Of a stretch of DNA of 64,000 nt, positions 30,003 to 39,091 are shown one piece after another. The stretch is from Planobacterium oryzisoli. Its GTDB lineage: Bacteria > Bacteroidota > Bacteroidia > Flavobacteriales > Weeksellaceae. The notes under the pieces were generated by a model. The model was given only the letters and a program-made list of their open reading frames with translations, did not search any database and had not been told where the DNA came from. The stretch lies in assembly GCF_015354315.1 (NCBI RefSeq), contig NZ_JADKYY010000003.1:62001-126000 (forward strand), in the 5' to 3' direction. The position numbers were made by a program, and so were the translations under genes. Every line of letters begins with the position of its first letter. Within the stretch, counting starts at the first letter, position 1.

Positions 30003-32627
30003 TTGAGCCCTATTAACTTAAATATTAAGCGGATCAAAAGCGGTTTCAAAAATATACCACATATTCTTACAATCCTAATTTTTAACAGTTTTTTAGCACT
30101 GCTTAGTGCTCAAAATATGCCTAAAAATGAGGATGTTAATCTATCTGTTCAGACTGGCGACACTATAATTAAACCTCGGGAGCAACTCCAGGACATTGTA
30201 AAGTCTTCAGCGGATAATATCAGAAACGATATACCTAAGAAAATGACTTACCTCAACAAAAATGCTGAGGTATCCTATCTAGACCTTAACATCAAGGCCG
30301 ACTATATTTCCATTGATTGGAATACAGGAAACGTCTTTGCAAGAGGAAAACTAAATGAGGAGGGCAGGGTGATAGAACCAGTATTAACGGAACAAGCAGG
30401 CAAGCTCTACGAAACAGATCAGTTCAACTTTAACTACAAAACGCAACAGGCCATTGCTTACAATGCCCGCACGGAGGAAAGTGAAGGTGTAATTGTTGCG
30501 CAAAAAACAAAAAAGGTGAACGATTCGGTATTTTTTATGCGGCGTGGGATGTATACCACCGATGAGTATTTTTTAAGCAAAAAAGACACTCTAGCAGATT
30601 ACTATCTTCTTGCGCCCCACATTAAATTAATAAAAGGGAAGGACCGCTCACAAGTCATTACCGGGCCTATTCAAATGTATATTGAAAACGTTCCTACTCC
30701 CCTAGCTCTACCATTTGGTATACTTCCGTTTTCTGATAAGAGAACTGCAGGAATACTAATACCTAGCTTTGGAGAACGTCAGGACGTAGGCTTTTTCCTT
30801 AACAGTCTTGGGTACTACCAGCCTATTGGTGAACACTTCGATGTAAAGGTGCTGCTTGATTTTTTCACCAAAGGTAGTTGGAACATTCGCCCAGAAGTAA
30901 ACTATAGAAAAAACTACAAATTCAATGGGAACTTCTCATCCGAGGTGGGAACCACCGTGCGAGGAATTAAAGGCCTAGACGACTACAGTAAGTCTTCAAC
31001 CTACCGAATTGGGTGGAGACACCAACAAGATCCAAAGGCGAACCCGTATTTCAATTTTTCCGCATCTGTGGATATTGTGAGTAATAAATTCTATACCAAC
31101 ACCATCAATAACAACCATATATTTAACGAGCGGGTATTAAATACACAGCAGAATTCAACAATAAGTGCAACTAAGCGGTTTTTGACTCTCCCATTAACTA
31201 TAACCGGTACTGCCTCCTATTCGCAGAACTTCGCGGATGGAACGGTAAATTTAAGGCTCCCGCAAATGAATGTGGCAGTAAATCAATTCTATTTATTCAA
31301 ACCTAGAAACGGAGCCATAAGGGAAGGGCTTTTGGAAAACATTACTCTTAATACCGGCCTAAACTTCACAAATTATGTCAATAGCGTAAAAGAGGAAGAT
31401 ATGTTTCAAAAGGCAATGTGGGACAACCTACAGACCGGCGTGCAAAATAATGTTGCTTTATCCACCAACACCACCATTGCCAAATACTTCACTTTTAGCC
31501 TGTCGGCCAATGCAAACAATGTACTTACTACAAAAACGGTTCGCAAAGTGTACGACCCCATTGAAAATCGGATAGAAAATGAGTTTAGTAAGGGGATTGC
31601 TGGTTATTCGACCTTTTCTACTAGTGCCAGTATTCAAACCACTCTCTACGGATTGTTGAGTTTTAAAAAAGGAGCTCTTGTGGAACGAGTCCGCCACATG
31701 GTCACTCCAAGCATTGGTTTCACCTACCAGCCAGACTTTGGCGCACCTAGTTGGGGATATTACAGAAACTACTATACCCCTGCGGGAGAGCTCACGCCGT
31801 ATTCTATTTTTGATGGAGGTATATTCGGTTCCCCGCCCACTGGAATGATTGGAGGACTAACCTACAATATTGGGAATAACATAGAAATGAAGGTGCGGTC
31901 AAAAGAAGATTCCACGGGTATAAAGAAGGTCAAACTGTTTGAGAACCTCAACATTTCAGGTGGATATAATTTTGCTGCAGAGCGTTTTAAATGGTCAATG
32001 ATCAATGTAAACGGTCAGACGTCCTTTTTTGATGGCAAGATAAGCTTGAATTCCAGTTTGGTGATCGACCCTTACGAGACCATTTATAACGACCTTGGAG
32101 TGGGTACACGGACCGAAAATTTCGGCAAATTCAACGTTCAAGGGTTTAATGTACAATTTTCATTGCCGCTGAGCGAGACTCTATTTGCAAGTAAAGACAA
32201 GAAATCTCCAGAAGAACGCTACGATACAAAAGGTAAGATAAGGTACGAGAATTATTTCTTTGATCAGTACAATTATGCCCATTTCTCTCAACCTTGGACT
32301 CTAAATCTTAATGCCAATTACGCCTACACTAAGGGCGGCTCTCAATTTGGATCCACAGTTGCCTCGGTAGGTATTGACGGGTCTTTGAAACTTACTCCCT
32401 ATTGGAATATAAACGGAAGTACCCACTACGATTTTGTCACTGGCAAGCTCGCCTATACAAGGCTCGGCTTCAATAGAGACCAAAGAAGTTTTACTATTGA
32501 TTTCAACTGGGTTCCCTTCGGGCAATATAAAGTGTATGACTTCTTCATCGGTATAAAAGCAAATATTTTAAGAGATGCAGTGAAATACAGGGACCGCAGT
32601 TTTGTCGAACCCAATCCACGGTTCTAG
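30003..32627 (+). CDS. Putative LPS-assembly protein LptD
   Basis: Outer-membrane LPS insertion protein. The frame lacks an ATG near its start; I chose the TTG at 30003 (874 residues, signal-peptide-like N-terminus ending LLSAQ), because the TTG at 29958 would overlap the divergent amidase start. A periplasmic beta-jellyroll region (SVQTGDTIIKPREQL and the following OstA-like repeats, with YISIDWNTGNVFARG) is followed by PLALPFGILPFSDKRTAGILIPSFG, a strong LptD mark, and a large barrel. Proteins of this divergent LptD type are usual in Bacteroidota. The start codon remains uncertain. Confidence 0.85.
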   Translation: MSPINLNIKRIKSGFKNIPHILTILIFNSFLALLSAQNMPKNEDVNLSVQTGDTIIKPREQLQDIVKSSADNIRNDIPKKMTYLNKNAEVSYLDLNIKADYISIDWNTGNVFARGKLNEEGRVIEPVLTEQAGKLYETDQFNFNYKTQQAIAYNARTEESEGVIVAQKTKKVNDSVFFMRRGMYTTDEYFLSKKDTLADYYLLAPHIKLIKGKDRSQVITGPIQMYIENVPTPLALPFGILPFSDKRTAGILIPSFGERQDVGFFLNSLGYYQPIGEHFDVKVLLDFFTKGSWNIRPEVNYRKNYKFNGNFSSEVGTTVRGIKGLDDYSKSSTYRIGWRHQQDPKANPYFNFSASVDIVSNKFYTNTINNNHIFNERVLNTQQNSTISATKRFLTLPLTITGTASYSQNFADGTVNLRLPQMNVAVNQFYLFKPRNGAIREGLLENITLNTGLNFTNYVNSVKEEDMFQKAMWDNLQTGVQNNVALSTNTTIAKYFTFSLSANANNVLTTKTVRKVYDPIENRIENEFSKGIAGYSTFSTSASIQTTLYGLLSFKKGALVERVRHMVTPSIGFTYQPDFGAPSWGYYRNYYTPAGELTPYSIFDGGIFGSPPTGMIGGLTYNIGNNIEMKVRSKEDSTGIKKVKLFENLNISGGYNFAAERFKWSMINVNGQTSFFDGKISLNSSLVIDPYETIYNDLGVGTRTENFGKFNVQGFNVQFSLPLSETLFASKDKKSPEERYDTKGKIRYENYFFDQYNYAHFSQPWTLNLNANYAYTKGGSQFGSTVASVGIDGSLKLTPYWNINGSTHYDFVTGKLAYTRLGFNRDQRSFTIDFNWVPFGQYKVYDFFIGIKANILRDAVKYRDRSFVEPNPRF

Positions 32628-32658
32628 TTTTTTTAATCTTAACATAGTGGTATATTTG
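32628..32658 (+). promoter_or_regulatory. Predicted promoter of ridA
   Basis: TATATTTG (32651-32658) fits the -7 consensus, with TTTT (32628-32631) in place of TTTG 19 bases upstream. It starts right after the LptD-like stop codon; the leader is about 20 bases. Confidence 0.6.
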
Positions 32659-32681
32659 CACCATTCAAGTTCTTTTGCGTA

Positions 32682-33062
32682 ATGAAAAAGATTATATCTT
32701 CCACCAAAGCACCGGCCGCAATAGGCCCTTATTCGCAGGCCATTTTAGTTAATGGAGTACTGTATATATCCGGTCAGATTCCCTTGGATGCAGCTTCGGG
32801 TAAACTTGTAGAAGGCATAGAGAAAGCCACACACCAGGTTATGAAAAATCTGGAAGCTATTCTACTGGAAGCGGGAATGAGCTTCACCAATGTCGTGAAA
32901 GCCAGTATATTTCTTAAGAACATGGACGATTTCGCAGCGATGAATGACATCTACGCTTCGTATCTGGATCCAGACCATTATCCTGCTCGGGAAACGGTTC
33001 AGGTATCATGCCTTCCTAAAAATGTGGATATTGAAATTTCCATGATCGCACACCAACTCTAA
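32682..33062 (+). CDS. ridA: RidA family enamine/imine deaminase
   Basis: Hydrolyses reactive enamine intermediates such as 2-aminoacrylate released by PLP enzymes. The 126-residue product has APAAIGPYSQAILVNG, ISGQIPLD and the C-terminal YPARETVQVSCLPKNVDIEISMIA, which contains the catalytic Arg (PARE) and the conserved ExE region. The length is normal. It is followed after 4 bases by a small membrane protein. Confidence 0.95.
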   Translation: MKKIISSTKAPAAIGPYSQAILVNGVLYISGQIPLDAASGKLVEGIEKATHQVMKNLEAILLEAGMSFTNVVKASIFLKNMDDFAAMNDIYASYLDPDHYPARETVQVSCLPKNVDIEISMIAHQL

Positions 33063-33066
33063 GCGC

Positions 33067-33522
33067 ATGAATTTCATTCGCAACACCATTGCTGTGATGG
33101 TTGGCTTGGGAGTAGCTGCCTTAGTCATAAGTTTGGGGATCCGAATTAACCCAGATTGGGTTACGTACGACCGATTCTCACCATTCCAAAACTGGGAGAA
33201 ATTTCTCTTTTCTATGCGAGGAAGGGACGAATTTTTCGTGTTTCTACTTTTTCTCTCTGGCGCAGCAGCAACGGTCGGAGGAGTTATAACCGCTATTGTG
33301 GTAAAGTACGCTAAGGTCGCCTACGCTATATTAATTGGGTTTATTTTGCTCTTTATAGCCATGCTGGATATTATCATATTTCCCTACCACCCGACTTTTT
33401 ATAAAATACTAATTTTCCTCACCTTCTTTCCCTTTGCTTGGCTGGGTGGCAAAATCACCGAAGTTCTATACGAAAGGAAAAAGAGCAGGGAAAGAAATAA
33501 ATTCCGAAAACCCCAACCTTAA
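33067..33522 (+). CDS. Small four-helix membrane protein of unknown function
   Basis: The 151-residue product has hydrophobic segments at about residues 5-25, 57-79, 84-106 and 111-131, with a soluble loop of 30 residues after the first and a basic C-terminus (YERKKSRERNKFRKPQP). No family was recognised. It is transcribed with ridA (4-base gap) and is followed by a strong stem-loop. Confidence 0.7.
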   Translation: MNFIRNTIAVMVGLGVAALVISLGIRINPDWVTYDRFSPFQNWEKFLFSMRGRDEFFVFLLFLSGAAATVGGVITAIVVKYAKVAYAILIGFILLFIAMLDIIIFPYHPTFYKILIFLTFFPFAWLGGKITEVLYERKKSRERNKFRKPQP

Positions 33523-33544
33523 TTTAAGCTCCTCATAACCAAAT

Positions 33545-33582
33545 AAACTGCCCCCAAAAGTCTAGCTTTTTGGGGGCAGTTT
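33545..33582. terminator. Bidirectional terminator between the 33067 gene and pckA
   Basis: A 15-bp perfect stem at 33545-33559 / 33568-33582 (core CTGCCCCCAAAA) with an 8-base loop lies between convergent genes. The minus-strand tail TTTATTT is better than the plus-strand one. Confidence 0.85.
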
Positions 33583-33619
33583 AAATGTAAAATGTTGATT
33601 ATTTAACTTTTTGCAACCT

Positions 33620-35224
33620 TTAAAGTTGAGGTCCCGCGCTTATCAAGCGTTTTCCTTCTTCTGTATCAGTATATTGTTCAAAGTTTTTCACGTACCTTGA
33701 AGCTAAATCCCGGGCTTTGTCTTCCCATGCTTGAGCTGATTCATAGGTTTGGCGCGGATCCAAGATACCCTCAGAAACGTTTGGTAGAGCTGTTGGTATC
33801 TCCAAATTCATAATTGGAAGAGTTGCTTTTTCGGCAGTATCGATCGATCCGTCTAAGATGGCATCAATAATAGCTCTCGTATCCTTTAAAGATATTCTTT
33901 TACCAGTGCCATTCCATCCTGTATTCACTAAGTACGCTTTAGCACCGTGTTCCCTCATTTTGCCAATCAATGTCTTGGAGTACATTGTAGGATGGAGTGT
34001 TAAGAAAGCCTCTCCAAATGCAGGTGAAAAGGACGGTTGTGGTTCTGTAATTCCTCTTTCGGTACCAGCTAATTTCGAAGTGTATCCACATAAGAAATGG
34101 TATTGTGCTTGATCATCATTAAGAACGGACACTGGAGGAAGAACTCCGAACGCATCCGCACTTAAATAGATTATCTTATTGGCATGACCTGCCTTTGAAG
34201 GAAGTACAATCTTATTTATATGATAGATAGGATATGAAACGCGCGTATTTTCTGTAATGGAATTGTCTGAATAATCCGCTTCACCGTATTCGTTAACTAC
34301 TACATTTTCCAATAGGGCATCGCGTTTGATTGCTCTGTAAATGTCTGGCTCTTTTTCCTCACTTAAATCAATCACTTTGGCATAACAACCACCTTCGTAA
34401 TTAAATACTCCGTTATCATCCCATCCGTGTTCATCGTCTCCAATCAGGTACCGTTTAGGATCGGCAGAAAGTGTAGTTTTTCCTGTTCCTGAAAGACCAA
34501 AGAAAAGTGCCACATCTCCTTTTTCACCCACATTTGCAGAACAATGCATAGAAGCCATACCTCTAAGTGGAAGGTAGTAATTCATCATGGCGAACATTCC
34601 TTTTTTCATTTCTCCTCCGTACCACGTACCACCTATGATTTGAATCTTTTCCGTAAGGTTAAACATTACAAAATTCTCAGAGTTCAAACCTTGTGCTTCC
34701 CAATTAGGATTTGTGGTCTTCGAACCATTCATTACGATGAAGTCAGGTTCTCCGAAGTTTTCCAACTCATAGTGGGAAGGACGGATAAACATATTAGTTA
34801 CAAAATGTGCTTGCCAAGCAACCTCCATAACAAATCGAACTTTAAGTCTCGTATCAGGGTTTGTACCACAAAATGCATCCACCACGTAAATACGTTTTGA
34901 AGTGGAGAGTTGATCCAATACTAACTTTTTGCATTCACCAAAAATCTCAGGAGTAGTAGGGAAATTCACCTTACCATCCCAGCAAATCGTATCTTTAGTT
35001 ACATCATCTAAAACAATATAACGGTCCTTAGGCGAACGACCCGTAAAAATACCTGTCTTTACTGCCACAGCTCCCGATTCAGTCACTGCACCTTTTTCGA
35101 ACCCTTTATTCTTAGTTGAGGTTTCGGCCTTAAATAATTCTTCATAGGAAGGATTATAGACTACCTCTTGGTACCCTGTAATTCCTAACTCGTGCAGCTC
35201 TTGGATGACCTTAATGTTTTTCAT
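33620..35224 (-). CDS. pckA: Phosphoenolpyruvate carboxykinase (ATP)
   Basis: Converts oxaloacetate and ATP to PEP, the gateway of gluconeogenesis. The 534-residue product has [12 protein letters not shown], the [10 protein letters not shown] region, P-loop [16 protein letters not shown] and [21 protein letters not shown], all diagnostic of the ATP-dependent enzyme. It is transcribed alone on the minus strand. Confidence 0.97.
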   Translation of the reverse strand: MKNIKVIQELHELGITGYQEVVYNPSYEELFKAETSTKNKGFEKGAVTESGAVAVKTGIFTGRSPKDRYIVLDDVTKDTICWDGKVNFPTTPEIFGECKKLVLDQLSTSKRIYVVDAFCGTNPDTRLKVRFVMEVAWQAHFVTNMFIRPSHYELENFGEPDFIVMNGSKTTNPNWEAQGLNSENFVMFNLTEKIQIIGGTWYGGEMKKGMFAMMNYYLPLRGMASMHCSANVGEKGDVALFFGLSGTGKTTLSADPKRYLIGDDEHGWDDNGVFNYEGGCYAKVIDLSEEKEPDIYRAIKRDALLENVVVNEYGEADYSDNSITENTRVSYPIYHINKIVLPSKAGHANKIIYLSADAFGVLPPVSVLNDDQAQYHFLCGYTSKLAGTERGITEPQPSFSPAFGEAFLTLHPTMYSKTLIGKMREHGAKAYLVNTGWNGTGKRISLKDTRAIIDAILDGSIDTAEKATLPIMNLEIPTALPNVSEGILDPRQTYESAQAWEDKARDLASRYVKNFEQYTDTEEGKRLISAGPQL

Positions 35225-35256
35225 AAAAAATAGTTTAGCGATTTAATTTTGAAGTA

Positions 35257-35264
35257 CAAATTTA
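35257..35264 (-). promoter_or_regulatory. Predicted -7 element of pckA
   Basis: On the minus strand TAAATTTG fits TANNTTTG, 33 bases before the ATG; the -33 distance lacks TTTG. The rest of the 127-base gap to the GHMP kinase gene shows nothing further. Confidence 0.45.
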
Positions 35265-35351
35265 TGATTAATGCAAAATTTAAGTGCTTTTAAAGATAAT
35301 GATATTAGTCAGAAACAGCAAGAATAAATAAGTATTATAACCGCCTATAAA

Positions 35352-36254
35352 TCAAGCAATTAAATCGCCCCATGTAAATACTGAGTGAAAACCCTTTTCG
35401 TGAAAATAGTCCTCAAAACCGCTAAAGCGTTGGGTCATAACAAAATCGCCGCCCCAGGCTCCTAAGCTTTTTACAAATACAGGAATATCCGAAAAACGTT
35501 CTTGTTTTACCGTTTTAAGTCCTAGAAAGGAAGAAAGTGCCAATTCGTGCGATTCCATCAGATTACCAAATTCGTGTAAATTTGTGCAATTTATTGTGTA
35601 ATTTGTAATTTCAGAGAGATGTGCTATCAAATGTGAGGAATAAGGCTGCTTTCGATAACGATTTATACCCTCGCGAGAATCTTGCTTAGTATTAAGAGGA
35701 ACGAAAAGCAATTCTTTTATGAAACTAGGTTTAAAATCTACTTCCTCCACCATTCGTTTCCCCTTATAAAGCTGGTAGGTAAGTGGCGTCCCATGAAGGG
35801 CTACTGCAATATCGTAACCGCTTCCTCCTAGAACATCCTCATTTAATTCGTACGGATCCACACCAGCCCACCGCGCTACATTAGCTATCAGCGTAGAGCT
35901 ACTTCCAAGCCCATAATGCGCCGGAAATTCCAATCGCGTCGTGATACATAATGGGTTGTCAAAGAGATTGGGATTTTTTCGCGCGACAGTGTGAAGAAGA
36001 CTAGCAACGAATTCTGCCGCTTTTTGGTTATTAGTACTAGTAATGCGCAGAGTAGTTATTTCAAACTGTACTGTAAGCCAATGCTTTTCTTGATGAAAGG
36101 CATTCCATTGGATATACTTTCCATCAAAATCAGATTCAACTTCTAGAGTCTGTCCTAATCTTGTAGGGACAGCAAAACCGATTGCACCGTCTAGAACCGC
36201 ATATTCCCCGGTAAGAAGGAGTTTTCCAGGTGTTCGCAACCTAGTAGTGGCCAT
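35352..36254 (-). CDS. GHMP family kinase, mevalonate-pathway type
   Basis: The 300-residue product shows LRTPGKLLLTGEYAVLDGA at the N-terminus, the phosphate-binding GLGSSST near residue 115 and GGSGYDIAVALHG near 142, the layout of GHMP kinases acting on mevalonate or phosphomevalonate. Flavobacteria make isoprenoids by the mevalonate route, so a role there is likely, but the exact substrate cannot be set from the sequence. It lies 2 bases after fabD, so the two are cotranscribed. Confidence 0.82.
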   Translation of the reverse strand: MATTRLRTPGKLLLTGEYAVLDGAIGFAVPTRLGQTLEVESDFDGKYIQWNAFHQEKHWLTVQFEITTLRITSTNNQKAAEFVASLLHTVARKNPNLFDNPLCITTRLEFPAHYGLGSSSTLIANVARWAGVDPYELNEDVLGGSGYDIAVALHGTPLTYQLYKGKRMVEEVDFKPSFIKELLFVPLNTKQDSREGINRYRKQPYSSHLIAHLSEITNYTINCTNLHEFGNLMESHELALSSFLGLKTVKQERFSDIPVFVKSLGAWGGDFVMTQRFSGFEDYFHEKGFHSVFTWGDLIA

Positions 36255-36256
36255 AG

Positions 36257-37135
36257 TTATAATGCGGAAGTTACACTCACGGACGGATCTATTTTCTTTA
36301 TAAGTCCTTGTAGTGTTTTACCAGGACCAACCTCCACGAAGAGTTCGGCTCCATCCTTTATCATATTTTGCACACTTTGGGTCCATTTAACAGGACCTGT
36401 AAGTTGAGCAATCAGATTTTTCTTTATTTCATCCGCATCCGTTACAGCACTGGTAGTAATATTTTGATAAACAGGTAAAGTAGCCTTACGGAACTTAGTG
36501 TTTTCGATGGCCGCTGCTAACCTGTCCTGTGCGGACTGCATAAGAGGTGAGTGGAAAGCTCCATTGACAGGCAAAAGCAAGGCTCTCTTTGCGCCTGCTT
36601 CTTTGAGTAGACCACAGGCCGATTCAACAGCCGTGGTCTCACCAGAAATTACTAGTTGGCCCGGGCAGTTGTAGTTTGCTGGGACTACGATTCCATCGAC
36701 TTGGGCACAAATCTCTTCCACGAGTGCATCCTCTAACCCCAAGATGGCAGCCATCGAGGAAGGGTTCGTGTCGCAGGCATCCTGCATCGCCTGCGCACGT
36801 TCGTAGACTAGGCGTAGGCCGTCCTCAAAGGAAAGAACACCATTGGCTACTAATGCGGAGAATTCACCAAGCGAATGTCCAGCTACCATCTGAGCACCCA
36901 GAGCGTTTATTGCTTTCACCGCAGCAACAGAGTGAATAAATATAGCAGGTTGAGTTACACTGGTTTTCTTAAGATCCTCATCCGCGCCTGAAAACATAAT
37001 AGATAGTATGTCATAACCTAAAATGTCATTAGCTGAATCCATAAGATCCTTAATATCTTTTCGGGAATCGTAGAGCTCCTGGCCCATTCCTACATACTGC
37101 GCACCCTGTCCTGGGAACACTAAAGCTTTGCTCAT
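36257..37135 (-). CDS. fabD: Malonyl-CoA:ACP transacylase
   Basis: Loads malonate onto acyl carrier protein for fatty acid synthesis. The 292-residue product has FPGQGAQYVGMG, the nucleophile elbow GHSLGEFSA (Ser88), and His195 in GAFHSPLM as the catalytic partner. The length is normal. It is in an operon with the GHMP kinase and 58 bases downstream of the LysM protein gene. Confidence 0.96.
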   Translation of the reverse strand: MSKALVFPGQGAQYVGMGQELYDSRKDIKDLMDSANDILGYDILSIMFSGADEDLKKTSVTQPAIFIHSVAAVKAINALGAQMVAGHSLGEFSALVANGVLSFEDGLRLVYERAQAMQDACDTNPSSMAAILGLEDALVEEICAQVDGIVVPANYNCPGQLVISGETTAVESACGLLKEAGAKRALLLPVNGAFHSPLMQSAQDRLAAAIENTKFRKATLPVYQNITTSAVTDADEIKKNLIAQLTGPVKWTQSVQNMIKDGAELFVEVGPGKTLQGLIKKIDPSVSVTSAL

Positions 37136-37193
37136 AATTTAACTTAAGATTTAAAAGTAATTCTACTTCTAATGAATTTAAATGGTATAGTTT

Positions 37194-39053
37194 TTAAGGC
37201 ACTAAGCGAATGACCCGGTACCCTGTATTTATGTATGCACCTCCCCTTTGGGCACGAACATATTCAAATTTAGTCGCAAGCTGTGTCTGTACTTTGCCGA
37301 TTTGCTTGAAAATCTCACCTTTGGCATTTTCTCTGCTTAGTACATCGGACACTACATCGAATCCTATGATGGCATATTTTGATGGCATCTTACAATAAAG
37401 CCTGTCGTATTCTCCAAGAACCTGTTTTTCAAACTTACCGTCTGTATTGACTTTCCGGTCCATTAGATAAACCAAATTCGCTTGACTTAGTTCATCAATT
37501 CGGGACTCGAAAATACTGTTGTAGTACATGCTAAATGCTTTTACGCCAGAAACTTGAGAAGAAAGCTCAATGACTTTTTTACCAAAATCCTCGCCAAGCC
37601 CCTCCTCATTGGAAGCAAGTACTGCAATGACTGGAGCATCTTGGCCTGTGGCCATGTTTTTGTCCAGCTGTATAGCACTAGGACTACTTACCACGACAAT
37701 TTCGCCGTTTTTAAGCTGCTTTTCTAAAGAGGCTTTTACCAATGCAACACGCTCTGAACCTCTTTCCCCAACGATGTAAATCTTCTGGTTGGAGTACACA
37801 TTTTTCACTTCATCTGCGATTTTTTCGGCATAAACCTTATCCGTAGTTTCTACTATAATCAAGTTATTATAACCGTAAAGATCTTCAGAGTTAGCAAATG
37901 GCGCGACCACCGGAATCTTAGTATCTCCAATGTAATCCAGGACTTCCAATACACTTGACTTGAATAGCGGACCAATTATCAGATCCGTGTTATCTTTATT
38001 AATCTGGCTTAGGCTTTGCTTAAAGCTTTGCTCGTTTCCAGCATCCACAATTTTAACATCTAACTTCTGACCACCTTTAGCACTTCTTTCAATGGCTAAT
38101 TTGGCTCCTGTCAGAAAATCGGTGCTAATGGAGCGGTATCTAGAGTCGTTACTATCAAAGCCAAATGGCAGCATGATAACTACGTTCAGTGCATCACCAG
38201 ACTTTTTGGAATATTGTGCATCCAGCACTTTTATCCTTAACACCATCCCCGACCTAAGGCCTGAAGAAAGTTCCGGATTAAGCGAAAGGAGCTGGTCTAA
38301 AGTAATTCCAAACCGGTTTAAGATTCCAAAAACTGTGTCTCCACTTTTCACAGTGTACGTTACATACTCGTGATCGGAGCTCTCTTGTACCGTATCGTTG
38401 GTAGCGGAATTTTCAGATTTAACTTCTACCTGCGCAGTAGCTGAGGATGCATCACCGCCATTGTTAGGACCTTGCGTAGAGGCAGGAATAACGATAATAT
38501 CTCCGGCCTTCAATCCTTTGGATTCCAAACCAGGATTGCTCGCAAATAATTCCTGCTGGGAAATATTGAATTTGCGTGTTATTTTGTAATAATTATCTCT
38601 TGGCTCAACGGTATATTTTTCAAGAGATCCAGTTGCCAGCACCGTAGAATTTTCACTCACTGTACCCTTACCATAACGCTGAATGTTGGCAAGAGGCAAT
38701 ACAATCCTGTTACCAATTTTCATCTTAGACTCCAGATCTGGATTCAAGGAACGGAGTTGCTGCTCGGTTATGTGGTACTGCTTAGTAATTCCATATATCG
38801 TCTGTTTGGGCTGTAAAATAATATAGCCATTAGCTGAAGAGCTTTTCGTAGTACTATTTCTTACCACAAGTACTTGACCAATAGCGATTGTACCGTCCTT
38901 AATCGAAGGATTAAGTGCGTAGAGCTCGGACAAGGACAGTCCGTATTTTTTTGAAATATTATAAGGTGTATCACCTTTGGAGACAGTATGGTTTTGAGCC
39001 TGAGCCCCAAAAGTTAAACCAAAAGCTGTTATTAAAAGAATTTTTTTAATCAT
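37194..39053 (-). CDS. LysM protein with periplasmic-binding-protein-like domain
   Basis: The 619-residue product has a signal peptide to residue 19. Four LysM modules follow at about residues 21-65, 74-118, 147-191 and 231-275 (each YxVxxGDTxxxI...LxxLNP). From residue 285 to the end comes a type-1 substrate-binding-protein fold (VVIMLPFG, GAKLAIERSAKGG, DLIIGPLFKSS, PVVAPFANS). LysM attaches the protein to peptidoglycan. The hybrid layout is found in Bacteroidota and resembles LpoA-like or LivJ-like proteins; the ligand is unknown. A TATTTTTG -7 element on the minus strand lies at 39080-39073. Confidence 0.82.
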   Translation of the reverse strand: MIKKILLITAFGLTFGAQAQNHTVSKGDTPYNISKKYGLSLSELYALNPSIKDGTIAIGQVLVVRNSTTKSSSANGYIILQPKQTIYGITKQYHITEQQLRSLNPDLESKMKIGNRIVLPLANIQRYGKGTVSENSTVLATGSLEKYTVEPRDNYYKITRKFNISQQELFASNPGLESKGLKAGDIIVIPASTQGPNNGGDASSATAQVEVKSENSATNDTVQESSDHEYVTYTVKSGDTVFGILNRFGITLDQLLSLNPELSSGLRSGMVLRIKVLDAQYSKKSGDALNVVIMLPFGFDSNDSRYRSISTDFLTGAKLAIERSAKGGQKLDVKIVDAGNEQSFKQSLSQINKDNTDLIIGPLFKSSVLEVLDYIGDTKIPVVAPFANSEDLYGYNNLIIVETTDKVYAEKIADEVKNVYSNQKIYIVGERGSERVALVKASLEKQLKNGEIVVVSSPSAIQLDKNMATGQDAPVIAVLASNEEGLGEDFGKKVIELSSQVSGVKAFSMYYNSIFESRIDELSQANLVYLMDRKVNTDGKFEKQVLGEYDRLYCKMPSKYAIIGFDVVSDVLSRENAKGEIFKQIGKVQTQLATKFEYVRAQRGGAYINTGYRVIRLVP

Positions 39054-39091
39054 TGTGCAGCTGTATTACTTGCAAAAATAATGCTTTAAAA

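Noticed and set aside
29998-30005. TAATTTTG as -7 element of the LptD-like gene
   Set aside because: It ends at the best start codon (30003), leaving no leader, and has no TTTG at the -33 distance; probably chance.
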